Source of the DNA: Earliella scabrosa
Lineage: Eukaryota > Basidiomycota > Agaricomycetes > Polyporales > Polyporaceae
Direction of reading: 5' to 3'
DNA: 64,000 nt
Assembly (NCBI GenBank): GCA_022605405.1
Contig: JABYQQ010000007.1
Coordinates: forward strand, 1,240,001-1,304,000
Position numbers and translations under genes: made by a program. The notes beneath the pieces are model-generated. The model saw only the letters and a list, made by a program, of their open reading frames with translations. It had not been told where the DNA came from and did not search any database. Shown one piece after another: positions 1-10,649 of this stretch (positions are counted from its first letter, which is position 1; each line of letters opens with the position of its first letter).

Positions 1-1287
1 CAAGCTTGGTATCGACTTTGGAAACAACGAGTGTTTCTTCTGTAAGGAATCGTCAGCATAGAACGAATGGTAGGAGATAGGGACAAAACAATTCACCGGC
101 CTGATTCAGAAAGGCGGAGATAGTATCTGCGTTCCGCTCAGTCAGTGCAACGTAGGCGATTGCTTCTTCCCCGCAGCTTGCTGGCGTGAGAGCCACGGAT
201 AAAATTTGGACTAGCAGAGGTATGATCGCCGGGTCGTAGACCTAGGTAGACCTTATTTATGGACTCCGCCGTGAGCATTGCGTAATCGTACCAAGTCTGC
301 GCCAAGTATGACTCGAGGGCGCGCCTTGCTGAAGAACGCTTGCACGGAAGATGAGTTGGTAGCATCCATGGCGTCTGACCAATCGAGGAGAGTAAAATTC
401 AAGTCCGGATGATGATGTGAACTATCTGGACACTGCTGAGCATTGCGTCAATTGCGCGGATGGATTGGCCACTCACTGCATGGCAGCTTGAGGTTGATCT
501 CGCAGCGTTGGAGCACTGGTTCGTTTACGTCCGTGAGCCACAACGAGGCGCGATGCAGCGCTGGACCATCTACTTGGACAGACGCGGTGACGACCCCCAG
601 AAAACCTGAGCCACAACCTAACTCAAGCACTCTTCGGTTTACAACGAGCTCTGGGAGCATGAATGAGCAGGGATCAAAGTCACGAAAAGTCTGCAGCAGT
701 ACCTTCGTGGCAGAGGATGTACTCTGCAAGGACCAGGCTAGCAGACCACGTCCGAAGTCCGGTCGTACCGGCTTCTATTGTGGTCCGTGACTCGAGCAGA
801 GTCGCACTCGCGTAACCCGGGTATACCGGTTCTTCGATGTTGCGGGTCGTTGGCCAAAGATATGTGAGGTACGAAGCTGCGGGCTTGACGCTGCCCAAAT
901 ACTTCCTGTGGGAATGTTAGCGATCAGCAAGACATTCAGACAAGCGCACATACGAAGAAGTAGTCTGCATGAGGTCGATGTGATGCGTGTATATGCGCTC
1001 GTCCAACTGGTCCTTTACGCGACGCGATTAGCGCATATGGGTAGAGAGTCTGATAGACCCCCTGCCTCTTCAGACATTAGCTCCTCCAGCCAGTCAATCG
1101 CCCATTTCCAGAACGAGATCTGGTACTGCGTGGAAGGGGGATACTGTTCAAAATGTGGGTTCAGCAGCAGGCGATTGAGTAGAAAATCGTGTGCTAAGAC
1201 AAAGGAGGCGTCAGGCTTTATAATCAGCCTGGCCGGGCGCAAAGTAGCGTATGCGCGCAGGACGTCGAGCAAAGGGTTTGATAGCAT
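1..1287 (-). CDS. EFM3: EFM3/FAM86-type protein-lysine methyltransferase (3' end off the window)
   Basis: Likely S-adenosylmethionine-dependent lysine methyltransferase of family 16, related to yeast Efm3 and human FAM86A, which methylate elongation factor 2 in the cytoplasm. Starting at the ATG at 1287, the first exon (MLSNPLLDVLRAYATL...) carries the FAM86 N-terminal helical region with FWKWAIDWLEEL. The next block has TIEAGTTGLRTWSASL, a family hallmark near the SAM pocket. Then come motif I VLELGCGSGFLGVV, LTDVNEPVLQRC, and the acidic post-motif LNFTLLDWSDAM. GADLVYDP, carrying the D-x-x-Y type motif, is restored by removing a short intron near 245-282. A further intron near 46-101 restores EETLVVSKVD. 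The reading frame is still open at base 1, so the C-terminus is missing. Divergent to the mS35 gene. Family call is firm; the EF2 substrate is taken from the family. Confidence 0.85.
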
Positions 1288-1426
1288 GGTGGATGAACAG
1301 AGGCAAGATGCCTCGAGCGCCCAACGGCGGGCGGCGGGCGAGCGCTGTCGGGTGCGGCGGGAACTTGCCCTGAAGCGCACGTGACCACATAGAGAAATGG
1401 GACAAAATTTGCCAGCGGGACCTCCA
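1288..1426. promoter_or_regulatory. Short divergent promoter between EFM3-like and mS35 genes
   Basis: The two start codons are about 140 bp apart and point away from each other, so both promoters and 5' leaders must lie here. An in-frame ATG at 1397 could lengthen the mS35 product by ten residues. No clear TATA box is seen. Confidence 0.4.
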
Positions 1427-2900
1427 ATGCTCGCCCACCTCGCTCAGGCTGCTCGTCGACCAGCACGGTCATCATGGCTCGCTCTTGCTCCTCGTCGACA
1501 ATACGCGGCCAAGTCGGAAGGTGGTCCTGAGGATCCATTCACGCAAGGTCCAACTTACGCTCAATGGCTTCGAACGGAGGGTGTCAAGTACAAGGACCCA
1601 CATCGAGCGAAGAACTGGCTTGGTGGTCAAGTAGTTGAGTTCGTCCTGTTCGATCCGTTGGATGCCATAGACAATTGACATTGTTGTGTAGCCATTCCCC
1701 TTGAATCCATCCTTTAAGCCGCCAACACCTGTCTCTGACGCGGTCCGGACAACTATCTGGAACGAGTACATCACCGACCCTGGGCAATCTAACGTGAGAA
1801 AACTTGCTCAGCGTCATGGCTTGAGCATCGCACGCGTCGACGCCATCTTGCGACTCAAAGGACTTGAGCAGCACTGGAGGAAGGTGTGTTGTCAGTTTTC
1901 GTTTCTTCGACGCGACGTCGCGCGTAGGATGAGTTTCAATCGATTAGTCTTTAAGATGCCCCCGCGGCATATGGTTAGACAAACTTACATGCATGGCTTT
2001 CTGAATCTATTTGCGATGTCGTGACGTTACCTATGTTTACTGTATACTGACTGTGTTTCTGTCAGGTATATATGTTGTGTTCCTCTATCATGCCGCAACT
2101 GACATGTTCCTCTTCGCATGTGCGATTTGTCCGTCTAGGAGGTGAGTTAGCCTTGCTGGTTGTGTTATGCACGATGAGAACTTCACTATCATTCGCGAAT
2201 TGTAAGACGTCCGTCGTGCCTTACATCACGCGGAATCTGGTTACAACCTTTCAACCCCATCTGAACCTTCCCCGAATTTTGTTGTCGTATGCCGACGCTG
2301 ACCTAGTGCCATCAGAATAAGCAACTCCAGACTGGTTTCCTCAAGGGAATGGAGTTCTGTCTCGGCGTCACTGACAAGCACATGATGTCAAGCGCGACTC
2401 GTCGTGCTGCTCAGGAGCTTGGTGAGGATGCCGTTGAAGCGGACGAGCTTTCGGAAGCCACGAAAGATGTTGCACGCGCGCGTTACCAACGGCTTTTCTG
2501 GGAACCCGTCGTTGAAGGCAAGGTATGTACCGTGTCTTCCGTTCACGAGGGTCAGTCGTAGCCGCTATTGACGCGGCACTGTGCCCAGGATCCGACGATG
2601 TCTGCTGCCCTTGCTCGCGCCTCTGTCGACGGTGCGAGCTTCTCAAAGGCTAGAGAAGCTGCTCTCCTCCACAGGTTACGTCATCTCAAGCTTGAGACTG
2701 AGCCTGATGTAGTTGTTGAGCGACAAGGACGGCCAACGCTGCGATTCGTTGACGTCGGTGTTAAGTTCGTTGATGTCAAGGACAGGCTCAAGCGTGTCCA
2801 AGCTGCAAAGCGCCGCTCTCTTCTCAAGCGGCGCCGAAGGTCCATGGCGACATCTTCGGCGCCGCAAGGTGCTGGGGATTCGGCTACTGTCACTGCATAG
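1427..2900 (+). CDS. Mitochondrial small ribosomal subunit protein mS35 (Bot1/Rsm24-like)
   Basis: Component of the mitochondrial small ribosomal subunit, Pfam family of fission yeast Bot1. The N-terminus (MLAHLAQAARRPARSSW...) is rich in Arg, Ala and Ser and lacks acids, as expected of a mitochondrial presequence. The conserved core includes YAQWLRTEGVKYKDPHR, KNWLGGQ, PFPLNPSFKPPTPVSD, a helical LAQRHGLSIARVDAILRLK block, and TGFLKGMEFCLGV. The C-terminus is strongly basic (AKRRSLLKRRRR). Introns read as 1631-1691, 1884-2315 and 2523-2588. The second is 432 nt against about 60 nt for the others. Exon 3 starts at AATAAG (2316), giving NKQLQTGF as in homologues. An alternative start lies at 1397. 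The family call is good; the exact extent of the long intron is an inference from the frame. Confidence 0.8.
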
Positions 2901-4991
2901 TTCATTCATTGTCCTTGTATGGTATCACAACGGATCTAATAGTTGCATCTCTCTGCCCACGACAACCCACCGTGTCCCCGCATCGACGTTCAGCAAGGCA
3001 ACCAGAATTGAAAGACGCCAAAGCGGAAACGCTCGAAGCAAACCGAAGATCTACACGAGAGTTCACGACCATCGACCATCCTCCAAGGCTGTGGGAACCG
3101 GTATGTACTCGTGTTGGAACCACGCACTGCTGTGTGAGTACGGTTCCGCGACGTTACGTCTACATGTGCAGGGTCGGATCGCGTACACCGCGTCGGTACC
3201 TCTCAGGTACCTCTCCGAATTCAACACGATTCTGCAACACCTCATCCCGACGAGAAGGCCTTCCAGCTCGGAGTCAGGATCCCGAAATTCTGGTATTTGT
3301 CGGTCGCCCTACGCTCAACAACCGGAGTTGCGCCCATCGCTTCATGGACAACGGCATGCAGTACTCCAATACACGCTCACGGCGCATCGCGGACGGTGTC
3401 GGTGGAGACGATGACGGCGAGCATAATGCTCAGCGGGTGCAGCTGGTGCGCCCACTCCCAAGACCTGATGGATTGTAAGATGGAACCCCACCTAGACGGC
3501 CGGTGCAGATGCGAGATGCGGGTGTGGGTGCGCATGCGTGGGTAAGTAGGTCCGTCCCTGCAGCAAGGGTCGGCCTTGAGAACGCCAAGTTGGCAAAAAC
3601 TATCTGGGACGTATGTTCATCAGAGCGACAGGCCCAGCTTACGAGAGTGGCAAGGGCATGCCGCTATTTGTAGTCCGTTACTAGTTCTGCACTAGCCGGC
3701 GCCGTGGACGACCAGCTCCAATGTCCATGCATGATGCCGGCACCGCATTCAACCCACTACGACACTAAGTACAAGACCACTATACTTCGATCAGCCGGGC
3801 TCGAGAGCGTATGTGCGCAAGTCTCGCGGGTACGAAGAGGTAGTCCAGACCCGAGATACGAGGCACATCATGGTCATCGATGATGCTTACAAGTGCGTAC
3901 ACCGTTTGTGCGTTCCGGGCCCAGAACCAACGATTTCCACGACAGAAGTCCGCGGAAAAGTGCCCCGGAAAGTTGGATGGTGAGCTGCTAGCCGAATTAA
4001 TATCGCTCAGAGTCACGGACAACAATTTACGTGTAATGCCATTAGGACCCGGCGGGGCAACTATGTAGTGGTGCACAATGGGCGCATGGGAACAACAGAA
4101 CCTTCAAGCTTGAGTGAGCTTCGATCAACGCCTGAATTATCATCGCACCAGACCATCAGTTGCTGGAGAGTTCGGGACATCACGCATCCCGTTCGTCCGA
4201 TGTTTGCGCATGCCGCAGAAACGGGGTTGAAACAAACGGGGCGCGGTGAGGTTCGTTGTCTGCATTATAGTGATGTTTGCTTAGTCAGCGGCATTGAGGT
4301 TAGGGTCGGTAAGTAGAAGTGAGTTAGGCTGGGCCGGCCGGCCTTCGTGGTTGGCGACCCGTTGATATGACCCATATATGACCACTCGTGCAGGTTCGTC
4401 ATTCGTTTTTCCTCCCCGTTTGTTCGTGATGCACCTGACATATCCGTGCGACTCGTTACCATCCCGCAGAATTTTTTCGACTCGCACGGCCCGTCCCGCA
4501 GCGGACCAGCCTCACCACAGCGACGCCTGTGAGACCTCACCAGGGCCATTGCGCTTGGCGCGTTTCGGATTGACGTCGTTGAGGCAAAGGATGCTTATAT
4601 CCTAGGCCACGCGAGAATCCGTAGGGACCACAATGTGGCGCAGATCCGCTAGATCGTTTGCTTCCGTTGATCCAGGCGTTCGAAGGCCTCGGACCAGTTC
4701 GTTTTCGAGGGTCACCGCGCATTCAATTGTCCGGTGTTCGCCGCTGATGGGTGCAAGCTGTTAGTCCGACTTCAAGGCACTTGATGGGGCGGTCGACCCG
4801 ATTCTTCATAGAAAACTGACTAGCAAGCGACCGCTTCAACTCGTGGTCCTGATGGACGATCGGCTTGACGCTCATCTCCTTGCTGATTTCCAAGGCCATG
4901 ATATAATGTTCGGGGTCCGGCGAGGACTCGTGGCACTACGCACAGAGTCATCTCCTCTAGTCCCAAAACCTCGTCAGATCCCCGTCCGAGC
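2901..4991. other. About 2.1 kb without a supportable gene
   Basis: Open frames up to about 230 codons overlap one another here (2713-3478 plus strand, 3780-4076 minus strand). None shows a recognisable domain or a coherent chain of exons. A stretch near 3240-3480 looks weakly coding, for example FQLGVRIPKFWYLSVALR, but I cannot place it in any family. It may be a decayed gene. The last few hundred bases hold the promoter of the monooxygenase at 4992. Confidence 0.4.
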
Positions 4992-6977
4992 ATGAGTGCT
5001 GAAGTCAGTTCCCTCGACTCGCTCTCGATGAATTTTGCTGATCGTGCGTCCGCATCTAGTCCACGAAGTCAAACCCGCCACTACAGACCAGCCATGCGAT
5101 CAGCTTCCTCGTCGTAGGCGGAGGTATGCTTCGATCACTGTGCACTAGCTCAGTATTGATGGAATCTGTTGCAGGTGTCGCGGGACTTGCTACTGCACTA
5201 GCACTAAGACGCGTCGGACACCATGTATTGGTATTGGAACGGGAGAAGAAGGAGGTGACGGTAAGTAGATTCGTCGAATATATGCCCGCGTTCCATGAGA
5301 CGACCGTCAAGCCTTCCAGCGCGGCAGCGGCGGTGTACGACTGCCGCCAAACCTCACGAAGATCCTCTTTCACTGGGGCCTGAAGACTATCCTCATGCAG
5401 AAGGCTACCATCACACATACGATGCTTTTCATGAGATGTGAGTACTGGTCAACGCGTTCTAAGGCTGCCTGTTGACTGGGAGCAGACGAGACGGGAGAAT
5501 GGCTGGGCGAGCACGTCTGGGACAAGGGCATGCTGAAGGAGACGCGGGGTGTCTACATGCTGTGCACAGTACGTTCGGCGTTATGCCACTGAATTGCTTC
5601 GAAATACGCGCTGACTGGTCATTCCAGCATGACGACCTTTACGACATTCTGTACGACGCAGCAGTAGCCCACGGCGCGCAGATACGATATGAGGCAAATG
5701 TTGTCAGCGTCGATCCAGAGGCTCAAGAAGTGACACTAGAATCCGGAGAGAAGATCGGCGGTGACGTGATCGTGGGGGCGGATGGAGAGTTTGGCCTCTG
5801 CAGGGCGGCGGTCATAGGGCAACCAGTCTTCGGCGCGCCTACAGGGGTTGCCATGTACGAGTACGTTGCTGTGTCTTCTTTCTGCGTGACTATCCCATTG
5901 ATGTTCTCGATAGTACGATCATCAACAGCAAACATGTGCAGGATTTCGCTGGCACATCAATGTGGAAAGACGTGCGTAGCTTATCCCCTGTGCAAGCTTG
6001 AGTCAACCCCTCATTGTACATCAGCATGCCATCTTCACCGCGTTCGGCAACCACAGAGCCATCGTTGCATATCCTGTCGTAAGTTTCTCAACTTATTGCT
6101 TGTCGCGTAGAAGGTCTAAATCAGTGCGTAGCACGACACGGATGATCTTGCGATGCAATTCTACGGCCCAGACGATCAAGATGGGAAGTACGGTGACCAG
6201 CCTTCAGTAGCGCTGCCGGAGGTCGCGCAGTCGCTCAGCGACCAGTGAGTAATACAATGAGGTTCACTGAAGCATCCCATAGAACTGACCCATGCACAGC
6301 TTCCAACCATTACTACAACACGCGCGCAAAGCCGTACGCGTGTCAGTGCGAGACCATTCTGATCTTGAAGACTGGACATCAGACGATGGACCCCTCGTGC
6401 TCATTGGCGAAGCGGCACATCCATTCCCTGTAAGTCATTGCGTCGTTCGACGGACGTTACTCGGCCCTAACGCACGATCACTCAGCCTGGCACCATCCAA
6501 GCTACGGCCATGGCAGTAGAGGACGGCGCCGTCCTCGCGAAACTCTTCTCCCACCTGTCCGAGGACCGGCAGATCGAGAGCTTCCTGTACGCGTTCCAGG
6601 AGCTCCGACAATCGCGCACGCGCGCGGTGCGGGCGGGCGAATTCGGCAACATCTTCTACATGACGATGGAGGACTGCGAGGACACGCGACAGCGAGATAA
6701 CAGCATGCGCGAAATGGCGGCTAAGGGGAAGAACGTGCTCGAAGGCCTCGGCGGGGACGTCAGCAGGCTGTGGGACGAGATCAGGACGATCTTCGGGTAC
6801 GATTGCGAGGACGAGGCGGACGACTGGTGGGTACAGTGGGGCATGTTGCGCGAGCGTGCATTGGAGCGGAACAGCATGGACGCGGGGATGATGATGTCGA
6901 CGCCGTTGCTTGACTTCTCGTCGCTGTCATCGACCGTCCAGGTCACCGAGGAGAGCCGAGACGAAGAGGAGTACTAA
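4992..6977 (+). CDS. FAD-dependent monooxygenase, salicylate hydroxylase-like (group A)
   Basis: Flavoprotein hydroxylase that would use NAD(P)H and oxygen to hydroxylate an aromatic or similar ring substrate. Removing an intron at 5004-5086 and another after GGCGGAG gives an N-terminus MSAETSHAISFLVVGGG followed by VAGLATALALRRVG. That is the Rossmann GxGxxG with an acid at the end of strand 2 (VLVLERE). Later parts are GVRLPPNLTKILFHWGL, ETGEWLGEHVWDKG, HDDLYDILYDAAVAHG and the DG motif VGADGEFGLCR. LIGEAAHPFP is the second FAD-binding segment, with Glu where the family usually has Asp (GDAAH). The final exon (AMAVEDGAVLAKLF to the stop) ends acidic. At least six small introns. Neighbouring tandem carriers suggest a shared catabolic role. 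The substrate is unknown. Confidence 0.85.
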
Positions 6978-7157
6978 ATAGTCGTGCAGGTCACCTCTTA
7001 TGCCTCACGTCACATGGTTTGCTAGGCATCTTCTCCTCAGTGTTACATTACTCACATATCATGCTATCCGTCATTGCTATGCTTAGATGCTTGTGTTCTA
7101 TATGTAATCGCACCTACTCCCAGCACACTTTCCATGACTCTCATCCTCCTTTGATGA

Positions 7158-9637
7158 TCAGTATACGAAACGGAAGTTCATCTTTGCGTTGCCCTGCATC
7201 CACGTATGGTCATCAAGTCAAGACACAGGCTCCGTGGCATTTCACTCACCTGGTCCTCGGTTGTGTCCAGGTACTCTTGCTGCTCCTGGAAACCACAGGT
7301 ATCAGAACGCGGTCTCCCTGGGGTCTGGTGAGAGAACAATCAAGCTCCAGACCTTTGCTGACCACGAATTCCAAATTTTGTCACGCCTCCTGTTGATTCC
7401 TTTGTAGAACGCGTACGTAAGGACGTAGATGACGATGTTCGCGGCGCAGATTATGATCAGGGCACGGTTCCCTCGTTTGTCTGTTAAGCGTTAACGAGCG
7501 CCACGTTTTCTCGCATCCCGCGAGCCTGCAAATGAACTATGGAGTACTCACAAAGCGGCTGCGGTCGTCGATTCCCGACGGGCAATCAGTACGGCTGCGG
7601 AGACTCTTCCCGCGAGGAGGCTCGTCGCTTACCTTGTCGTCGTTGCGGTAGATGTTCGCCTGTAAGTATTGCAAAGAAGCGGTCGTCAGGATCCACAGGT
7701 GGGCGCGTGGGAATAGAAATTGCACTCACAGAAATCATGCCGTCTGCTTGGTAGCACATGTTGTAGATGGACGCAGAGACGGTGCGCGTGCCAACGCTGT
7801 ACGAGTTTGTCGACGCCCACGCGACCTGCACTGGGTGGATGTATGGGAAACCCGTGATCAGGGTGACGACCACGAAGTAGATCCACGGTGATGTCTCTTC
7901 AGTGAATGTGTATAGGGCGACGAGGAGGGGCAGCGCCCAGAACTGTAGTAGAATGGTGGCCCCGACGCGACTATCGATGATTTCGCTGAGGTAGCAGAAG
8001 AGAAGAAGTGTTACGAGTCCAATGACTTTGGAAGGCACACTGAGGAGGTTGGTCTGTGTTGTCGTATAGCCGATATTGCGTAGAATCAGGGTGAGGTAGG
8101 TTTGTGGTGTTTGGACAGGAACTAGTAAAGAAGGCGTTTGATGTCTGTAAACGACATGCCAGCAGGAGGAGCACTCACCCATGTGCAGTATGCCCAAAAC
8201 GTAGATCGGCCACAGTCTCCAGTCCATGAACACTTTGAAGACCATTCTAATGGAGAGCCCCTCGCGATTGTGCATATCCGACTTCGACGGGTCATCTCGG
8301 ATTACACGATTGACCATGATGACTTCTTCCCTACGCAATCCCGAGTCGTTAGCGAAATGATACACAAACAACTAAGCAAATACTGTGGGGCCTACCGCTC
8401 ATTGAACCAGCCTTTTGGTCGAAACCATGTCTTCGTCTGCGTCGGACTTGCAGGCATCATGAAGAAAGACGCAGCGCCAATCACCAGTGTTAGGCATCCC
8501 TCAAAGAGGAAGAGATATCGCCAGCCTGCTTGCCCCCCTACTCCACGCAAACGGAGAATTGCACTTGCGATCAGACCGCTGACGATCTCAGCGACATAGT
8601 TCGAGGCCCAGAACCACGCTAGGCGGAGGGGAACTGTGGACGATCCCGAGTCGTATTAACTGACTCGGACAAGGGGCGATATGGCACTCTCGAAGACTTA
8701 CGCTCCGACTTGGTGTAGAAGTACGACAGATAGAGAACCATGTCGGGGATGAATCCTCCTTGCATGAACCCGAGAAGGCACCTGTCCGCGCGAGTCGAGT
8801 GAGTCGTCGAACGGCAGATTGTATGCTTCTTTGGCAAGTTGGACATACCTTGTGGCGAGGAAGGTTGCTCGGTCCTTGATCCAGAATTGACTCAGGGACA
8901 CGAGACTCCAGAGAACCATCTATAGGTGTTCAGCCTTCATGATGTGGATGGAGATGCCCGAATTATACAAGCTCACCTGACTAGGAACCCATACATCTGG
9001 ACCAATCCTCTTTGAGATGAGCTGAGAGGGAAGCTCTGCAATCAAAAAGCATAGCTACAGAAGGGGAGATCTATGAGATGGGACGTGTGCTCTTATGAGT
9101 GTAGTAGATGGATGGGTACCCTAAAGAGAGTATTCCCGAGGTTGAAGTCGTCCGTAGTCAACCTTAGGTCCTCTAGGAAGTTGTCGGTATTGGCTTGCGA
9201 GATATTGGAGCGGTCCAGGTCGAGGCTGAAGAACATGAGGAACGCCCAGATCATGATTCTCCAGTCGATCTTGCGGACTATACGCTGAAACACACAGTGA
9301 GAAAGCTTTATCATGCGCTGTGTTCGAGGTAACTTACATATTCCTCCCTCCACGTCCAACGAGCAGCTGGGTCGAAGCGATGGGCATTCTCCCATGCTGA
9401 CGGAGGGCGATAGAGTTCTAACGTGGCCGGGTCATCGAACACAGACGGCTGCGTTGCGATACTGTCAAGGTGATTTTTGGGCTTCCGCCAGAACGGAAGC
9501 TTCTTCTCCACCGAAACAAACGGGCCGATAGCAGAGATATCCACCGTGGTTCCATCCGACTTGAGAGGCTCTTTAGTCGTAGCCGTACCCTCCTCGACAA
9601 CCACGACGTCTTCCACTTTGGCAAGTACGGTAGACAT
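7158..9637 (-). CDS. MFS transporter 1, allantoate/pantothenate permease-like (DAL5/ACS family)
   Basis: Plasma-membrane major facilitator of the anion:cation symporter family, whose fungal members (Dal5, Fen2, Tna1, Vht1) import allantoate, pantothenate, nicotinate or biotin. It starts at 9637 with an acidic cytosolic tail. ITQPSV-type and [15 protein letters not shown] segments lead to TM1. The hallmark [16 protein letters not shown] follows, then the [15 protein letters not shown] helix. A central loop reads [20 protein letters not shown], and the second half has [17 protein letters not shown] and [20 protein letters not shown]. The last exons give [11 protein letters not shown] and [10 protein letters not shown] before a TGA at 7158-7160. 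Roughly ten introns. A close paralogue follows at 10650-13021 in the same orientation with the same exon layout, so the two arose by tandem duplication. Substrate not determinable. Confidence 0.88.
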
Positions 9638-10649
9638 GTTGGGGTTGGAAGGGCAGGTGGAGACGGTGGTCGATTGCGATGACCCTGAGAGTATCGGGTC
9701 AGCTTATGAGCTCCATAGAGCGCGCGGGGCTAGTAGAATTGAGAGGTGCATAGGTTGACCCGGATCGAGCTGGACCAATGAGCTGGTAAAGAAGTTCCCG
9801 GAACGTAAGAGGTTCGTGTTCAGGCAGGCGTGAGCTAATCAGATCGAATCGCAAGCGCACAACAGTTCGCACCTTGCACCCCATGAGTTTACAACTGGCA
9901 AGAACCTTGCGAGGATTCTGTTTCATGCTCGTCGCGATACTGGCAGTGACCGACTTCCGATAGCATGCGAAAGCTATGAATATGTTAGTTAGTGGTCTGC
10001 CAGACAACAGTCCGTGAGAACCTCGGTGGCCAAAGAGTGGCTGAAGTCGTTATCTCAAGACGTCGCAGCCACAATGCGATACGAAGGAACGGAGCACATG
10101 AGCGACACGGTGACCTGTGAATGGAGAACGATGCCGCTCAAAACCTTAGAATAGACGCAAAGCATGACAGAGACCCACGGACTGTGAGAAAGCGTCTGCC
10201 CTTCGCGTGCGTGAAAGGGTTCTGTTGAGCACATGGGAGTACGGAGGCAGTGAAGGGAAGTACTGTGCAATGGGTACGTAGCCTCAGGCCGAGGGTAGAC
10301 GCTGCGGAGAAGTAGCAGTTTTTCTTCGCGTTCGGGGCGCGATCTAGAGCTAGGTTCCATCGAAGGTCACATCTCCCTCCCTCCCTATCTCTCAATCTCA
10401 ACTGTATACCTACTACGCCGATCAGAGATAGGTACCGCGCAGCTTCAAGGTGACATAAGGGGTGGCATTTAGCGCCGGATGTTTCATAGCAAGGTGGTCA
10501 GAATGCAAGTCGAGTATCGTATTGATCGTGAAGGGCTCATCTAACATTATACAGACATGCAAAGCGCGGTAAGGACCATGAACGCTCAGTCCACCTTTCT
10601 ACGTTCAGAATCATGAAGCTAGAATACACCAAGTCGTGATGGCGAAACT
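9638..10649. other. Intergenic DNA between the two tandem transporters
   Basis: About 1 kb containing the promoter of transporter 1 and the 3' flank of transporter 2. Open frames here are short and overlapping, with no recognisable domain. I see no RNA gene or repeat. Confidence 0.4.

Noticed and set aside
2713..3478. 233- and 189-codon plus-strand frames after mS35
   Set aside because: The first overlaps the mS35 last exon in another frame; the second is Arg/Ser/Thr-rich with no recognisable fold.
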